NCBI GenBank assembly: GCA_032164295.1
Contig: JAJHTX010000001.1
Location: 2,666,001 to 2,730,000 of the forward strand
From: Inonotus obliquus
Taxonomy: Eukaryota; Basidiomycota; Agaricomycetes; Hymenochaetales; Hymenochaetaceae
Direction: 5' to 3'
Length of the DNA stretch: 64,000 bases
Shown: positions 12,149 through 22,711 of the stretch, piece after piece
Layout of the letters: each line of letters begins with the position of its first letter
Position numbering within the stretch: position 1 is the first letter of the stretch
Made by a program: the position numbers and the translations under genes
Notes under the pieces: generated by a model
The model's database searches: none
What the model saw: the letters and a program-made list of their open reading frames with translations, nothing else
What the model was told of the DNA's origin: nothing

Positions 12149-12658
12149 TTCGATCATTATTGGCTCCTCCTGCGAAACCTCCAACGGATCCGTTTGCCTG
12201 TATAGGTCGGTTATTTTACAAATGCCCGGTCTTCTTTCGCTGATGCTCTTCTCCGCTCCGCTAAGAGCTACCTAGTTCCAGTGTTACATACACCTTAGCT
12301 AAGCGTCCGTTTCTTGCCTGTACAGTACATGCTCGACAATTCATCGAAGTACGATAAACATACATTGGCAAGATAGCTGCATCCGGCCGAAAAATGACTG
12401 GGAAATGGATGATCCTGATAAAAGCTTCTGATATGCTTTATACACGGCTAGTCCAGTGCTCCGACAGTCGTCCCATGAGCGGTGTCTGGGAATAACTACC
12501 CAGCTCTGGACGGAAGAAGTTCCTTATCTATATTCCGCTACTGATACTCCACATGAGTATGAACTTCTCGGATTTTGTTCGACTTGACGGATAAAAGCAC
12601 TTGTCTCCTACGGTTTGTCTAACACGACATCATCTCCAGCTCTCCGTTCTCTTCAACA
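12149..12658. other. RRP1 3' region and permease promoter
   Basis: This 510-nt gap between two same-strand genes holds no coding signal or repeat that I can support. The last 60 nt before the permease start are pyrimidine-rich (CATCTCCAGCTCTCCGTTCT), a common feature of fungal core promoters. Confidence 0.45.
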
Positions 12659-14863
12659 ATGCTGCCAGAAGGAAAGAAGTCACATACTGTTGCTACCGTC
12701 ATTCCCGCGGAAGTTGGAGAAGATGCGTATCTGGAGAAGCTCGGTTACAAGCAAGGTATCTGTACCTCGTTGATTCGATCAACTTGATCATGTTTAATTT
12801 GGTTTCGTTAGAGCTGAGGCGTTCATTTAGTCTGCTGGGAATGATTGGTTTCAGCTTTAGTATAATCACAAGGTCTATTAACTCTAACGCGACAGAATTG
12901 CCCGAACTGATTCTCATCGTTATTGATTTGGTAATATCAACGCAGTTGGACTGCTCTGGGAGGCGTGCTCATAACTGGCATCAATGCTGGCGGACCAGCA
13001 GTGATGATCTACTCGTGGGTTGGTATATGCTTGCTCTCCCTCGCTGTAGCATATTCAATGGCGGAGATATGCTCTGCACTACCCGTTGCCGGTGGGCAGT
13101 ACTCTTGGGTTGCCGTATTGGCACCTCCGAAGGTCCGTCGGGCCGTCAGTCTAGATGGAACAGAGTAAAGAAACGACTTTTTCACTAGATTGCGAGAGGC
13201 GCGAGCTGGGTCACCGGGTGGCTTATGATCACGGGTTAGTACTTATTTTGGTCGCTTAGACATGAAAGTTGAAGGGAATATATTTCAGGCATCTTGGCTA
13301 TGGGAGCAACGAATAATTTCGTGTGCTCCAACTTTATCCTGGGTCAAGTAAACCTGACGCATCCGGACTTCGAGATTCAACGATGGCAAGTAGTGCTTGT
13401 TTCGTATGTTGTCGCCCTCTTCGGTTTGGTAGTAAACATCTGGGGTCCGCACTTTCTGGAGAGGATGAGCAAGGTGCGTAAAGGTTTTGCACCGTAATCA
13501 TCGTGTTCCCTGGACTTAGCTGTTGCCTGAGGTTGCAATCACATGGAATATCTCGTCATTTATTATCACCATCACCGTCATTCTTGCGACCAACTCGAGG
13601 AAACAATCGTAAGTCGTTTCAAACCGAGAGATCGTTAGGAGGAAATCGATTCAAGTTTATAGAGCGAGCTTTGTCTTCAAGGAGTTCCAAAACTTCACCG
13701 GGTTTGGTCCAGCTATGGCAGCCATCCTAGGAGTTAGTGCAATAAATCATGTCGAACTTGTAAACTAAACTGACCTATCGCAGGTTTTGCAAAGCGCGTT
13801 TGGTATGTGTTGCTACGACGCCCCTGCTCATATGACGGAAGAGATGAAGAATGCTTCTCGTGAGGCACCGAAGGCAAGCCTTTATTGGCACTTCTTACAC
13901 GGGTATGTTCTAAAACGCTTATCAAGGCTATTATATTGGCTGTATATATCGGTGCCGTAACCGGCTTCGTCTTCCTCATTTCTATCTGCTTTTGCATTGG
14001 TGACCTTGATGCGACTGCCTTGACGCCAACTGGAGTCCCGCTCCTGCAGATATACTTTGATTCGACACAATCTGTGGTTGGCTCATGCTTTCTTGCGTCA
14101 CTCATTGTGGTAATCGCACTTTTCTGCGCGGCAGCATTGCAGGTGCGTCCGAACTTTTATTACTTGGACGTACGGTAGAGCTGAGGTCCGAATGTTATTG
14201 TATAGGCGGAAGGTTCACGTAGCCTCTATGCGTTCGCACGCGACCATGGTTTACCATTCTCTCCGTTCTGGTGCAAAGTAGAACCCAAACATAAAGTTCC
14301 GGTCAACGCGTTATTCCTCGCAGTAGCGGTGCAACTCGCTTTCTGCGCTATTAACTTTGGCACAACCACCGGCTTCAACACGGTCATTGCTATTGCTACC
14401 GAGGGCTTCTGTGCGTTCAGCTCGAATATCACGATGTGTGTACTGACGAAACTACCTAGATTTGTCATATGTTGTACCATTGGCCGTCCGTGTTTTGAGC
14501 AAGTTTACTGGGCATTACCGGGAATTAGAAGGGCCGTATACCCTCGGGAAGTTCTCCTTGTTGTTTAATGTGATTGGGCTAGTCTTTCTTCTGTTCGCTT
14601 CGATTACTTTTAATTTCCCTCAAGGTGAGTAAGGGCGGGCGCTTATTCCATGAGTTTGGCGACTAAACCGCCCCATAGTGAACCCCGTTACAAAGGAGAA
14701 TATGAACTATACGTCGGCAGCGCTGGGTGTCATTGGTGTCATTAGTCTATTGACGTGGATCACTACTGGACGGCGGCGGTTTACTGGACCGAACGTCCCT
14801 GAGGCGGGAATCAACCAGTCCGAGAAATCCATAGATAGTGCGGACGTAATCAAAACGGATTGA
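12659..14863 (+). CDS. APC-superfamily permease (amino acid/choline or GABA type)
   Basis: Twelve exons with phase-consistent introns of 46-73 nt encode 531 residues. The protein has about twelve hydrophobic segments and the pattern of the fungal amino acid-choline transporter family (Uga4/Hnm1-like): SWTALGGVLITGINAGGPA early, then a run of YSMAEICSALPVAGGQYSW, FCAAALQAEGSRSLYAFARDHG and GFNTVIAIATEGFYLSYVVP. Such proteins import GABA, choline or other amino compounds across the plasma membrane; the substrate is not deducible here. The intron 13874-13926 has a GC donor. The N-terminal 35 residues and the C-terminal 30 residues are hydrophilic. It converges with the methyltransferase, with only 60 nt between the stop codons. 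Exon borders were set by the family pattern and by closing phase. Confidence 0.88.
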
Positions 14864-14923
14864 TTCGTTCATCTGATCTGTTATTCTGTTCTCCGTTTAT
14901 TCTAAACAATCTGTTCTTATCCT

Positions 14924-15814
14924 TCAAGGTCGGCAAAGCACCTCTCCATGCATGATAGCCATCCAACCATCCTCCTGCGTACCCCAATTCCGCAAAGCTT
15001 GCGCATAGGCGTTAAGATCATCCTCGTTCGCGAGTCCGCTCTCCAATGCGTGTTGCTTGTAGGCTGATAGCAAGATACGATCTGCGTACATATTGGACCA
15101 CCAAGCCCGGTCGGCTGGAGTATTATAGCACCAAACACTAGCAGTTGAAGTGATCTGGTCGCGAGTAAACCCTGCCTGCAAAGACACCGAGAGGAGACGT
15201 CGACCAGCAGATGGTTCTCCACCTTTAAGCTGAGCGAGTTGTCTGTATTGAGTCATCCATTTTTCGATTAAACCGTCTGGATCGGGGTAGTAAATCAGAG
15301 TCTCCATGTCCGCTTCGCGAGCTGCGACCGTCCCTCCCACTTTCGTCACTCGTCGCATTTCGCGTAACGCCTGTACAGGATCCGCAACGTGCTGTAACAC
15401 TTGATGAACATGCACAATATCAAACGTCCCGTCCTCGAAATCCAATTCTAGAATATTTCCAACTTTAAACTCGATATTCGTAATTCCTCGTTCTTTCGCA
15501 ATTTCTCGCGCTTGTTCAAGTACAGTTGATCCTGATTCTGGTTCGATTCCGATGACATGTCCTTGAGGAGCGAGAGCTGCAAAGTCTGCTGTGATAGTTC
15601 CCGGTCCGCAGCCTATGTCGAGGATTCGGGAAGTAGGTTTGATTAAGCCTGAGTTTAGGAGATAAGCAGCTGAATTTGCAGCGGTGCGCGTGCTGTGGCT
15701 ACGCAGTACGGATTCGCTGTGATCCTGAGATTAAATTGTCAACGATGAGATCCTCCTCTGAAATCAGACCGGCGGAGAACTTACACCGATGTAAACAGAA
15801 GATTTATCCGTCAT
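14924..15814 (-). CDS. Class I SAM-dependent methyltransferase (UbiE-like)
   Basis: Two exons (15814-15785 and 15724-14924) encode 276 residues. Motif I is ILDIGCGPGTITADF near residue 55, motif II GHVIGIEPE, and the post-motifs FDIVHVHQVLQHVADPVQALREMRRVTKVGG are complete, so the SAM-binding fold is intact. The N-terminus has DHSESVLRSHSTRTAANSA, found in fungal methyltransferases that act on small molecules. Further on, PADRAWWSNMYADRIL probably lines the substrate pocket. The acceptor is unknown. It converges with the permease and lies 335 nt from the oxygenase gene; all three could serve one small-molecule route, but this is inference. A TATATATAT stretch lies about 55 nt upstream of the start. 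Confidence 0.86.
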
Positions 15815-15866
15815 GCTTATGGTGGCGGCTTGTAACGTGGAGTCCGGGGTTTCGACCTCGACCTGG

Positions 15867-15875
15867 TATATATAT
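15867..15875 (-). promoter_or_regulatory. TATA-like box upstream of the methyltransferase gene
   Basis: TATATATAT lies 53-61 nt before the methyltransferase start on the minus strand. The surrounding gap, 15815-16149, otherwise shows nothing I can name; it is the 3' region of the oxygenase gene plus this promoter. Confidence 0.4.
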
Positions 15876-16149
15876 CAGTGCTGCCCGAATCCTGAGTCAG
15901 ATTACCTTTTGAGCCAGTTATCGGCCGAGATCAACTTTAGGAGGTCAACCTAAAAATAAATGCGCATGGTAGGTATTCATTACATCTCATCTCATAAAGC
16001 TTATTGGATGACTTCTCATAAGTATCTGGGACTTTAAGCGTGCCAGTTGCCTATGGTTTATTTGCAGACACCCAGAATCTTAGATCTTCGAGAACCCATA
16101 TGATAATTAAGGAAAAAGAATTCATTGCTGTATCCAAGAAGAACTAATC

Positions 16150-17663
16150 TCAAGCCATCAAAGCAATGTGCTTCAGTTCACTGGACTATCTGTTAGAACC
16201 ACGATCGACGCAAATGAAAAGCAATCACCCACTTCTGAACTTGCTGTCCAACTTTCATAGCTGGATACAGTGTATCTGCATCTCCAACGCCCGTGGACTC
16301 TGCCCTAAGCACTCTAGCACGTTCAGAGAGCGATGAGATCGGAACAAGGTCGTAATCGGACGAAAGGTGATAGAAAAAGGTACTCGAAATCCTAATAAGC
16401 GGCCGATCGGGGCGTGTCTGCTTCCTACGTTCGATGGTCTAAAAAATATCAAGATGAGAAAGAATTTCAGATTGACCAAGAACAAGATGAGACCTCGAGT
16501 GTGCTATCGTTCACCACGACCTCGTGATATCCAGCCTTTATAAGTCCACCGCTCAGATGCTCAAGTTGTTTCCCAGCTTGGACGAGGAGGTAACGTCCGG
16601 TAGGTGGAAACTTCACGGGAATGCGTTTACCGGTGTTACGAGCCCAGATGTTCAGACCTGGATAACGAGAGCGTCCGTGGATTGTCAGGAAATTGAGGTC
16701 GGTATGGAAACCTGCGAGGATTGTACTAGTGAGGTATGAGATGACGGCGGTCGAGAGGGGGCAAATTCAGCTGAAATACGTACTCCTTCTGTCCATACTT
16801 CTTGAGATCGGATGCCGTAGGTGCAAGAAGATGAGGCCTGTGGTAGAGTCAGCCTATCTGTTACCAAAAGCCGAAACTCTTTTACAAACCCGTATCGACT
16901 TGCGTCGAGGAATGTTTCACGGGGAAGGCCCAGGCCTACAGCCATCATTTCTGCAACACCCTTAACGCTATACATCGGTTCAGTGAATCATTCTTTAACA
17001 GCGAGAGAACGACTCACGCATCTTTCATGGAATTTCCCCACTTCTCCAATGTCGGTACCCATCTTGACTTTATCTCTTCATTTTGCGGAACGACATTTGG
17101 CGCATTCAGAAAAGGATATTTCGTCTCATATGGCGGGGTGTCGCCCATCTTCCAAAAGAATCGACATTTGGGATCGGGTTGATGTCCCATGATATCCAGC
17201 GGTCTCTCGGCGGGATCAAGGCGGGCGATAACTTGAAGGCACGGTTCATCGACAGCACATTTGGGTTTCTCGGTATTTTCGAGCGTGACACCGACTTGAT
17301 AGCTCAGCTCGGGGCGTTCGTCTTTCTTCAACGCCTCCTCGGGTTGTGCAAAGTAGTCCTCAATGAGATCTAGAAAGGTATCTTCACTGGCTGTTAGACA
17401 ATATTCCTCCAAGCGATAGCAAGAGTGTACTACGGACTATTGTCATCTTCAGAGACTCTGGAATCTTGAACCAGGAGAGCGCCATAAGAGATGAGAGCCT
17501 CTGCTGCCTGAATGAGGGAGGATGAGGCGTGAATCAACAATGAGCTTTGATAATATGCATTATGCAAAACCACCTTCTTGCACTCTGCCAATACGGCTGA
17601 AGAATCCTGGGCTTCGTTTAGGAAGAGGTCGAGATTGATGATGGGTAATGAGGTGGACGGCAT
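16150..17663 (-). CDS. 2-oxoglutarate/Fe(II) oxygenase-like protein (isopenicillin N synthase type)
   Basis: Eight exons (17663-17574, 17507-17438, 17390-17018, 16967-16890, 16837-16784, 16725-16494, 16438-16233 and 16180-16150) encode 377 residues. The double-stranded beta-helix core carries the iron-binding HxD motif in AGFHTDLNFLTIHGRSRYPG and a distal histidine in GYHEVVVND. The N-terminal half (ALISYGALLVQDSR, EDYFAQPEE) and the end VQNELKHIALMA fit fungal clavaminate synthase/isopenicillin N synthase-like proteins. These enzymes usually oxidise small molecules using 2-oxoglutarate, but some members differ in cosubstrate. Substrate unknown. It is divergent from UBC12, 350 nt away. The model needed eight exons, and phase closes at each; the last exon is only 31 nt. 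Confidence 0.83.
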
Positions 17664-18013
17664 AGTGAGAGTGAAGAACGATGTCGCTCAGTGTCCACGC
17701 GTTGACCTTCAATGATCATATGGCTCCGTATCAATGGATGTCCACCCATTAGCACAAACACCATGTCCAATGTCGCCACGCAGGACACCTGAGGGTCACA
17801 AAGACGGCAACCGATAATCATGACTAGTTATGGCGTTGAGTCAGGCCCAGGCTAATCATTGTTGATCGCGTAACGCGTGGCCACCAACCCTTACGCACGC
17901 ACGACCATCTTTCCCCTACCACCACTAATTCACGCCCTCTCTCCTTCATTCATATCATAGATTCCACCCAAAATCGTCTTTGGCACCTTGTAGAATCCCT
18001 TCACTAACCAACC
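17664..18013. other. Divergent promoter region, oxygenase gene / UBC12
   Basis: This 350-nt gap lies between head-to-head genes. Its right half is pyrimidine-rich (CCCCTACCACCACTAATTC), typical of a fungal core promoter. No ORF or repeat stands out. Confidence 0.45.
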
Positions 18014-18907
18014 ATGCTCAATGTGAGTGTCTCACCCCTCCATCCCTCGTAAACGCCGCTAACAGTTGGGTCGGTTCTTGACGCTCGGATTCTGCAGATC
18101 TGGACTGCCAGGAAGAAGCAACAGCAAGATGGGTTAACTGGTCCTAGGGTACCGAAGAGAACGGCTGCTCATATCCGAGTTCAAAAAGGTTGGTGATTTA
18201 TCAAAGTCAAGCTGAGACCTGGTTCGATTCGGTGGCTTAGATATAACGGAGCTTGAGAAATACGAGACAATGGAGCCAATTTGGGAGGATTATGATAAGG
18301 ATCCATTGCATTTTACTCTGACGATTCGGCCTGATGAAGGTATGGTTGGTCTCGCTGGCTCACCGTGTCAACTCAAATGGTACTCTGCAGGGATGTATCA
18401 AGGCGGCGTGTACCAGTTCAGCTTTGAAATATCTGAGAACTATCCTCATACTGTACCGAAGGTCAAATGCTTGCAGAAGGTGAATTGAAATGAGTCACTT
18501 CTGATTCCAATCTTAATAGAGCTGTCCAACCAGATATACCATCCAAACATCGACCTAGAGGGCAATATCTGCTTAAACATCCTTCGAGAGGATTGGAAGC
18601 CCGTGCTCAATCTCAACTCAGTCTTCGTCGGACTTCAATACCTATTCTTGGAGCCCAACGCAGACGATCCTCTTAATACGGGTGAGCTAACATCTGCGAT
18701 GTGTTAACACAAAACTAATGGACTGCGACAGACGCCGCTGAGGTGCTTCGTCGAAACAGAACGCAATTCATTAACAACGTGAACTCTTCTATGTCGGGCG
18801 GAACGATTGATGGCGTGAGATATGATAATGTTCGAGAAGCGGCTGTGGCTGATGCTCGAAAGAGAGGAGTATCTAGTAGCAGAGTAGATGCCGGTACTGA
18901 AGAGTAA
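18014..18907 (+). CDS. UBC12: NEDD8-conjugating enzyme E2
   Basis: This E2 enzyme transfers the ubiquitin-like protein NEDD8/Rub1 to cullins and so activates cullin-RING ubiquitin ligases. Six exons (18014-18022, 18098-18188, 18241-18339, 18391-18479, 18534-18681 and 18732-18907) encode 203 residues. The short N-terminal extension starts [13 protein letters not shown], similar to the segment that docks on the NEDD8 E1. The UBC core has [20 protein letters not shown] and the catalytic cysteine in [15 protein letters not shown], followed by [14 protein letters not shown]. Past the core there is an extra tail of about 35 residues ([13 protein letters not shown] and on) not seen in yeast Ubc12. 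The first coding exon is only 9 nt. Identification is firm. Confidence 0.94.
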
Positions 18908-19024
18908 GCGTTTATTATCGGGCTATACATGTATGGTTTTGCAGTCGAGAATGGGGGAGTAGCATTCGTGTGCGCATCTTAAAAGCTGCTCTCGGAATCA
19001 GACCTCCATACGAGCCGACATCAA

Positions 19025-19578
19025 TTAAGTGCCTCTGTACGTCGTATATGAATATGGGCTCAAAAGTAGGGGGATGTGATAATGCTGCGTCACGTCTTTC
19101 ACTTCAAAGGTAATCTAGTCGAAAATCAGCGCAAGAAGACAGACAAGATACGCATTGCTGTTCACCTCAACCCAAGGATAGAAACATTCTTTGCTGTATT
19201 CCTCGTAATACTCCTTAGTTTGAAAGACAATCTTGTAGAGCCCCGTACGAAGAATTGCGAGATGCTCGACGGACTCGCTGGTTGCAGTGAGCAAATCTAG
19301 GCAACGTCCATCATCATTTGTTACTCTGGGTAGATTCCTGTCAATTATTCCGCCTAAGCGAGGGAAGGAATCGTACCCTCGAGCGACCGGGTCAAAAGCA
19401 AAGACTTCTCCATCAGGAGAATCGGATATCTTGCGATGTCTTTGCAATTGGACTTTGACGCCACGAGCCGGTTTACCCAAGGAAGAATCGAGAACTAGAT
19501 AAAAGAATAAGATGCGGATTGAAAACTACCGTTGTTGAGCGTACCGTGGCAAGTTACTGGGGACTTGTCGTTAGACAT
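19025..19578 (-). CDS. 5-hydroxyisourate hydrolase (transthyretin-like)
   Basis: This enzyme performs the second step of urate breakdown, opening 5-hydroxyisourate to OHCU. Three exons (19578-19545, 19494-19166 and 19114-19025) encode 150 residues. The N-terminal signature TCH-VLDSSLGKPARGV is formed across intron 1. A central NDDGRCLDLL and GLYKIVF follow, then QHYHIPLLLSPYSYTTYRGT at the end. The family normally closes with the tetrapeptide YRGS; here it is YRGT. The catalytic His residues and the Arg are in place. There is no visible peroxisomal PTS1, so a cytosolic site is likely, although the family often has targeting signals. It is divergent from the PABA synthase gene with 257 nt between the start codons. 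Confidence 0.92.
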
Positions 19579-19835
19579 GATGGTGGTAACTACTGTGGTA
19601 GTCGTGCTGGAGCCGCAGCCCTATAAATGACGAAGATAGATATTGATCCTGAGTGTATGCGCCAATCGATTTGAAATGGCAAGTCGCCCATTTTAGCTGA
19701 TGGCCGATCAGTGATTTCGGAAGTTGCCGGATATGTTCTTGTCAAGATTTTCCAACCGTCTCATCTCTGCTATGCTTAGCAGTAACTGACATCCTCATCG
19801 GGCACCGACTCATATATTCCGCATTCACGTAACTT

Positions 19836-22184
19836 ATGGACCCCTCCAAAGATGGACCAAGATTCTTGATTATAGATTCTTATGACTCATTTACGAATAA
19901 GTGGGCGCATCTCCCTCTCCGACTGTGACATTGGCGGCTAATTTCACCCAGCTTAGCATGCCTTATCAAAAGGGCGATACCCTCTGCCTTAATTTGCATT
20001 ATCAAGAACGATGAATTAGAATTTCAACATCTGAAGGAATTCCTGCCGTATTTTGCCGCTGTGGTAGTTGGTCCAGGTCCAGGATCACCAGCTAGGCGTT
20101 CCGATATTGGCGTTGTTGGCGATCTGTGGGAGATGGCTGAAGATATCCAGCTACCTATTTTCGGTGTTTGTCTGGGTCTTCAAAGCCTTGGTTTGGCCTT
20201 CGGTGCATCGTTACGGAGATTAAAGGTAGTAAAGCATGGGCAGGTTTCGCGCATCTTCCATAATGAGGATGCTCTATTCGACGCCGTCGAGCAAGGATCT
20301 TCCGTCGTTCGTTATCACTCTCTTTGCGTCGATCTCGATGGATCCTCGAAATTGTTGGAACTAGCCTGGGCGGACGACAGAAAAGAAAATGGTCGAGTAA
20401 CGATGGCTCTTAGGCACAGAATAAAGCCGTACTACGCCGTTCAGTATCATCCAGAATCAGTGTGTACAGATGGAAGCGGCATCCAAGTCGTGCGAAATTT
20501 CTGGAGACTTGCTTGCGAATGGAGCTCCAATAACGAGCGAACGACCAGACGATGGGACGACAGGGCCGAGAAACAGCTTTCACGCAATTCTTGGCCTTTG
20601 CACAGAACGATTGGTCAATCTCAGCTAAAATTCAGTCCGCAGAAAGTTACCTTCACGAAACTTTCTCTACCACAGCTCCGTGTACCACAGATATGTGAGA
20701 TACTCGGAGTTTACAAGGCCAATACGGACTTCGTCCTTTTGGATTCAGCTGTGGACCCTGGTTCTCATTCGATCATCGGGTGTGTCCATCCAAATTCACT
20801 CAAGGTCCAATATTTCGTTGGTGAGAATTTCGTCACCCTGATTCGGGGAAAGCAGCGTACAACGTGCGCGCTAGGCTCCTCGGACGTATGGGAATGGCTA
20901 GCTGCGTTCATGAGAACAAAGGAGGCCGTGGACGGAGATCCAGGTGTTCCTTTCTGGGGTGGATTTGTTGGATACCTGAGCTATGAACTCGGCGTTGACG
21001 TACTGCGTTGCGAGCAACACCGCAGTTTTGGGAAAGAAGGACGTTCTCCCGATGTCAATCTGGTCTTTATTGAACGAAGCTTAATCGTTCACAACAAGTC
21101 AAAAGAGGTTACTCTACAATCACTTCTGCCCAAGGATGACGACTGGTTTGCCTTTGTGGCATCAGCACTGAAGCGCGCAGCGGCTGGAGAAGAGAACGCT
21201 CATCGAAACCGTGTTCCAAGACGTCCTCCGTCCGCATCACAGGTCACGGTGGTTTACCCTGACAAATGCAAGTACATTTCGAGGATACAGGAGGCGCAGG
21301 AATTTCTTTTCTCTGGAGAGTCCTACGAATTGTGTCTTACTGCACGAACTCAACTATTGGTTCCGAAGACACCTACACCATCTTCTCAATCTTCTTGGGA
21401 GATTTACAAGAAGCTCAGGACGGCAAACCCAGCTCCATATGCTGCATATCTCCGCCTTCATCCAACGACCCTCATCTCTTCCTCGCCAGAACGTTTCTTA
21501 TCGTATTCCCGACCCCCCTTCCAGCGCTTCCAGCTCCGTCCGATCAAAGGCACAGTTAAGAAAGGCAGCGGAGTTACGCGAGAGCTCGCCGAAGAAATTC
21601 TCAATAGTCCGAAGGAGATTGGCGAAAATCTCATGATTGTTGATCTAATTCGCCATGATTTATACGGGGTCGTCGGCACGAACGTTGACGTTAAGAAGTT
21701 CTGTGGTATCGAAGAATACGAAACAGTATGGCAACTTGTCAGCGTCATTGAGGGTGTTGCTGGATCTCTCTCCCAGACCAATTGTGACGAGGAATACCCT
21801 CCTGCTACTACGGAGCTTGGCTGGGAAGTACTTCATAAGGCGCTGCCCCCAGGTAGTATGACTGGAGCACCCAAGAAACGCAGTGTACAAATTCTGCAAG
21901 GACTCGAAGATGATAGTCGTGGCATTTACTCTGGTGTCGCTGGTTTCTGGTGTGTTAGCGGAGCAGGTGATTGGTCTGTCGTTATTCGCAGCTGTTTCAG
22001 GAGCGAAGAAGTGGCCAACCCACAAGGGGAGTCGAAGGAATGGGCATGCGGAAACGTAGATCATGACGAATGGCTTGTCGGGGCTGGAGGAGCTATCACT
22101 GCTTTATCGGACCCCGAAGCGGAGTGGGATGAGATGGTGACGAAACTGCAGAGCGTCTTACGTGCATTCCGACCCGACGAGTGA
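19836..22184 (+). CDS. Para-aminobenzoate (aminodeoxychorismate) synthase, fused PabA-PabB
   Basis: This bifunctional enzyme makes 4-amino-4-deoxychorismate for folate synthesis. Two exons (19836-19900 and 19952-22184) encode 765 residues. The N-terminal glutamine amidotransferase domain has FLIIDSYDSFTNN, the oxyanion and nucleophile strands VVVGPGPGSP and GVCLGLQSLG (catalytic Cys), and the HPE of QYHPESV. The C-terminal chorismate-binding half has PIKGTVKKG, EIGENLMIVDLIRHDL and PPGSMTGAPKKRSVQIL, where Lys of PIKGT and the GSMTGAP signature mark PabB rather than TrpE. The yeast equivalent is ABZ1. Only one intron interrupts it, unusual here. It is divergent from the isourate hydrolase gene. 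All key residues appear intact. Confidence 0.94.
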
Positions 22185-22711
22185 AGGAACCATCTATTTT
22201 TTCACGCCTCTCTTTCCAGCAGTGTTTTCTTCTTTCTCACTTTGCCGTCAAGCATTCATCTGCTGGCGGTACTTATCATTATTAAAATTTCTGCACTCAA
22301 CATGCTTTCTTCTCATCCTCTGCATTTTACGAGACCTTTGGACACTACATAGTATACTTAACGCCGACGACATACCAAACGTAAGCAGGTAGGGACGGCC
22401 CGCTCGTCATTAGTTCACGTGCACATCGCTGATCGTAAATATAGTAAACAGTACATTTATAAATGGATTCTTCCGAGCGAATATCCAAATGCTGGCATCA
22501 TCCGGGCCGTTCTACCACCCGCGTTACCAAAGTTCAGACCGCTCCTGCGTGGCTCAATGTATGCATACCAGCTTGGTTTGCTTCGATACGGGCAAGGAAG
22601 CCTTCCACATGCGTTCGGGTGCTACGCACGGGATGGTCTCGGTAGTTCCGGTCTGACTTATGACTATAAAGACCCAATACCAACTCAGGCCACGTTTCGT
22701 TCGTCGAAATA
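22185..22711. other. PABA synthase 3' region and GH28 promoter
   Basis: This 527-nt gap between two same-strand genes is AT-rich with long T runs near its left end. No coding signal or repeat is apparent. A 97-codon ORF at 22419-22712 runs into the GH28 start region but shows no family pattern, and I do not call it. Confidence 0.45.

Noticed and set aside
12601..13188. 195-codon ORF crossing the permease start
   Set aside because: It reads through permease exons and introns in the wrong frame.
19495..19529. A 35-nt intron in the isourate hydrolase gene
   Set aside because: A 50-nt intron with donor at 19544 gives the exact family motif TCHVLD; the shorter one inserts extra residues.
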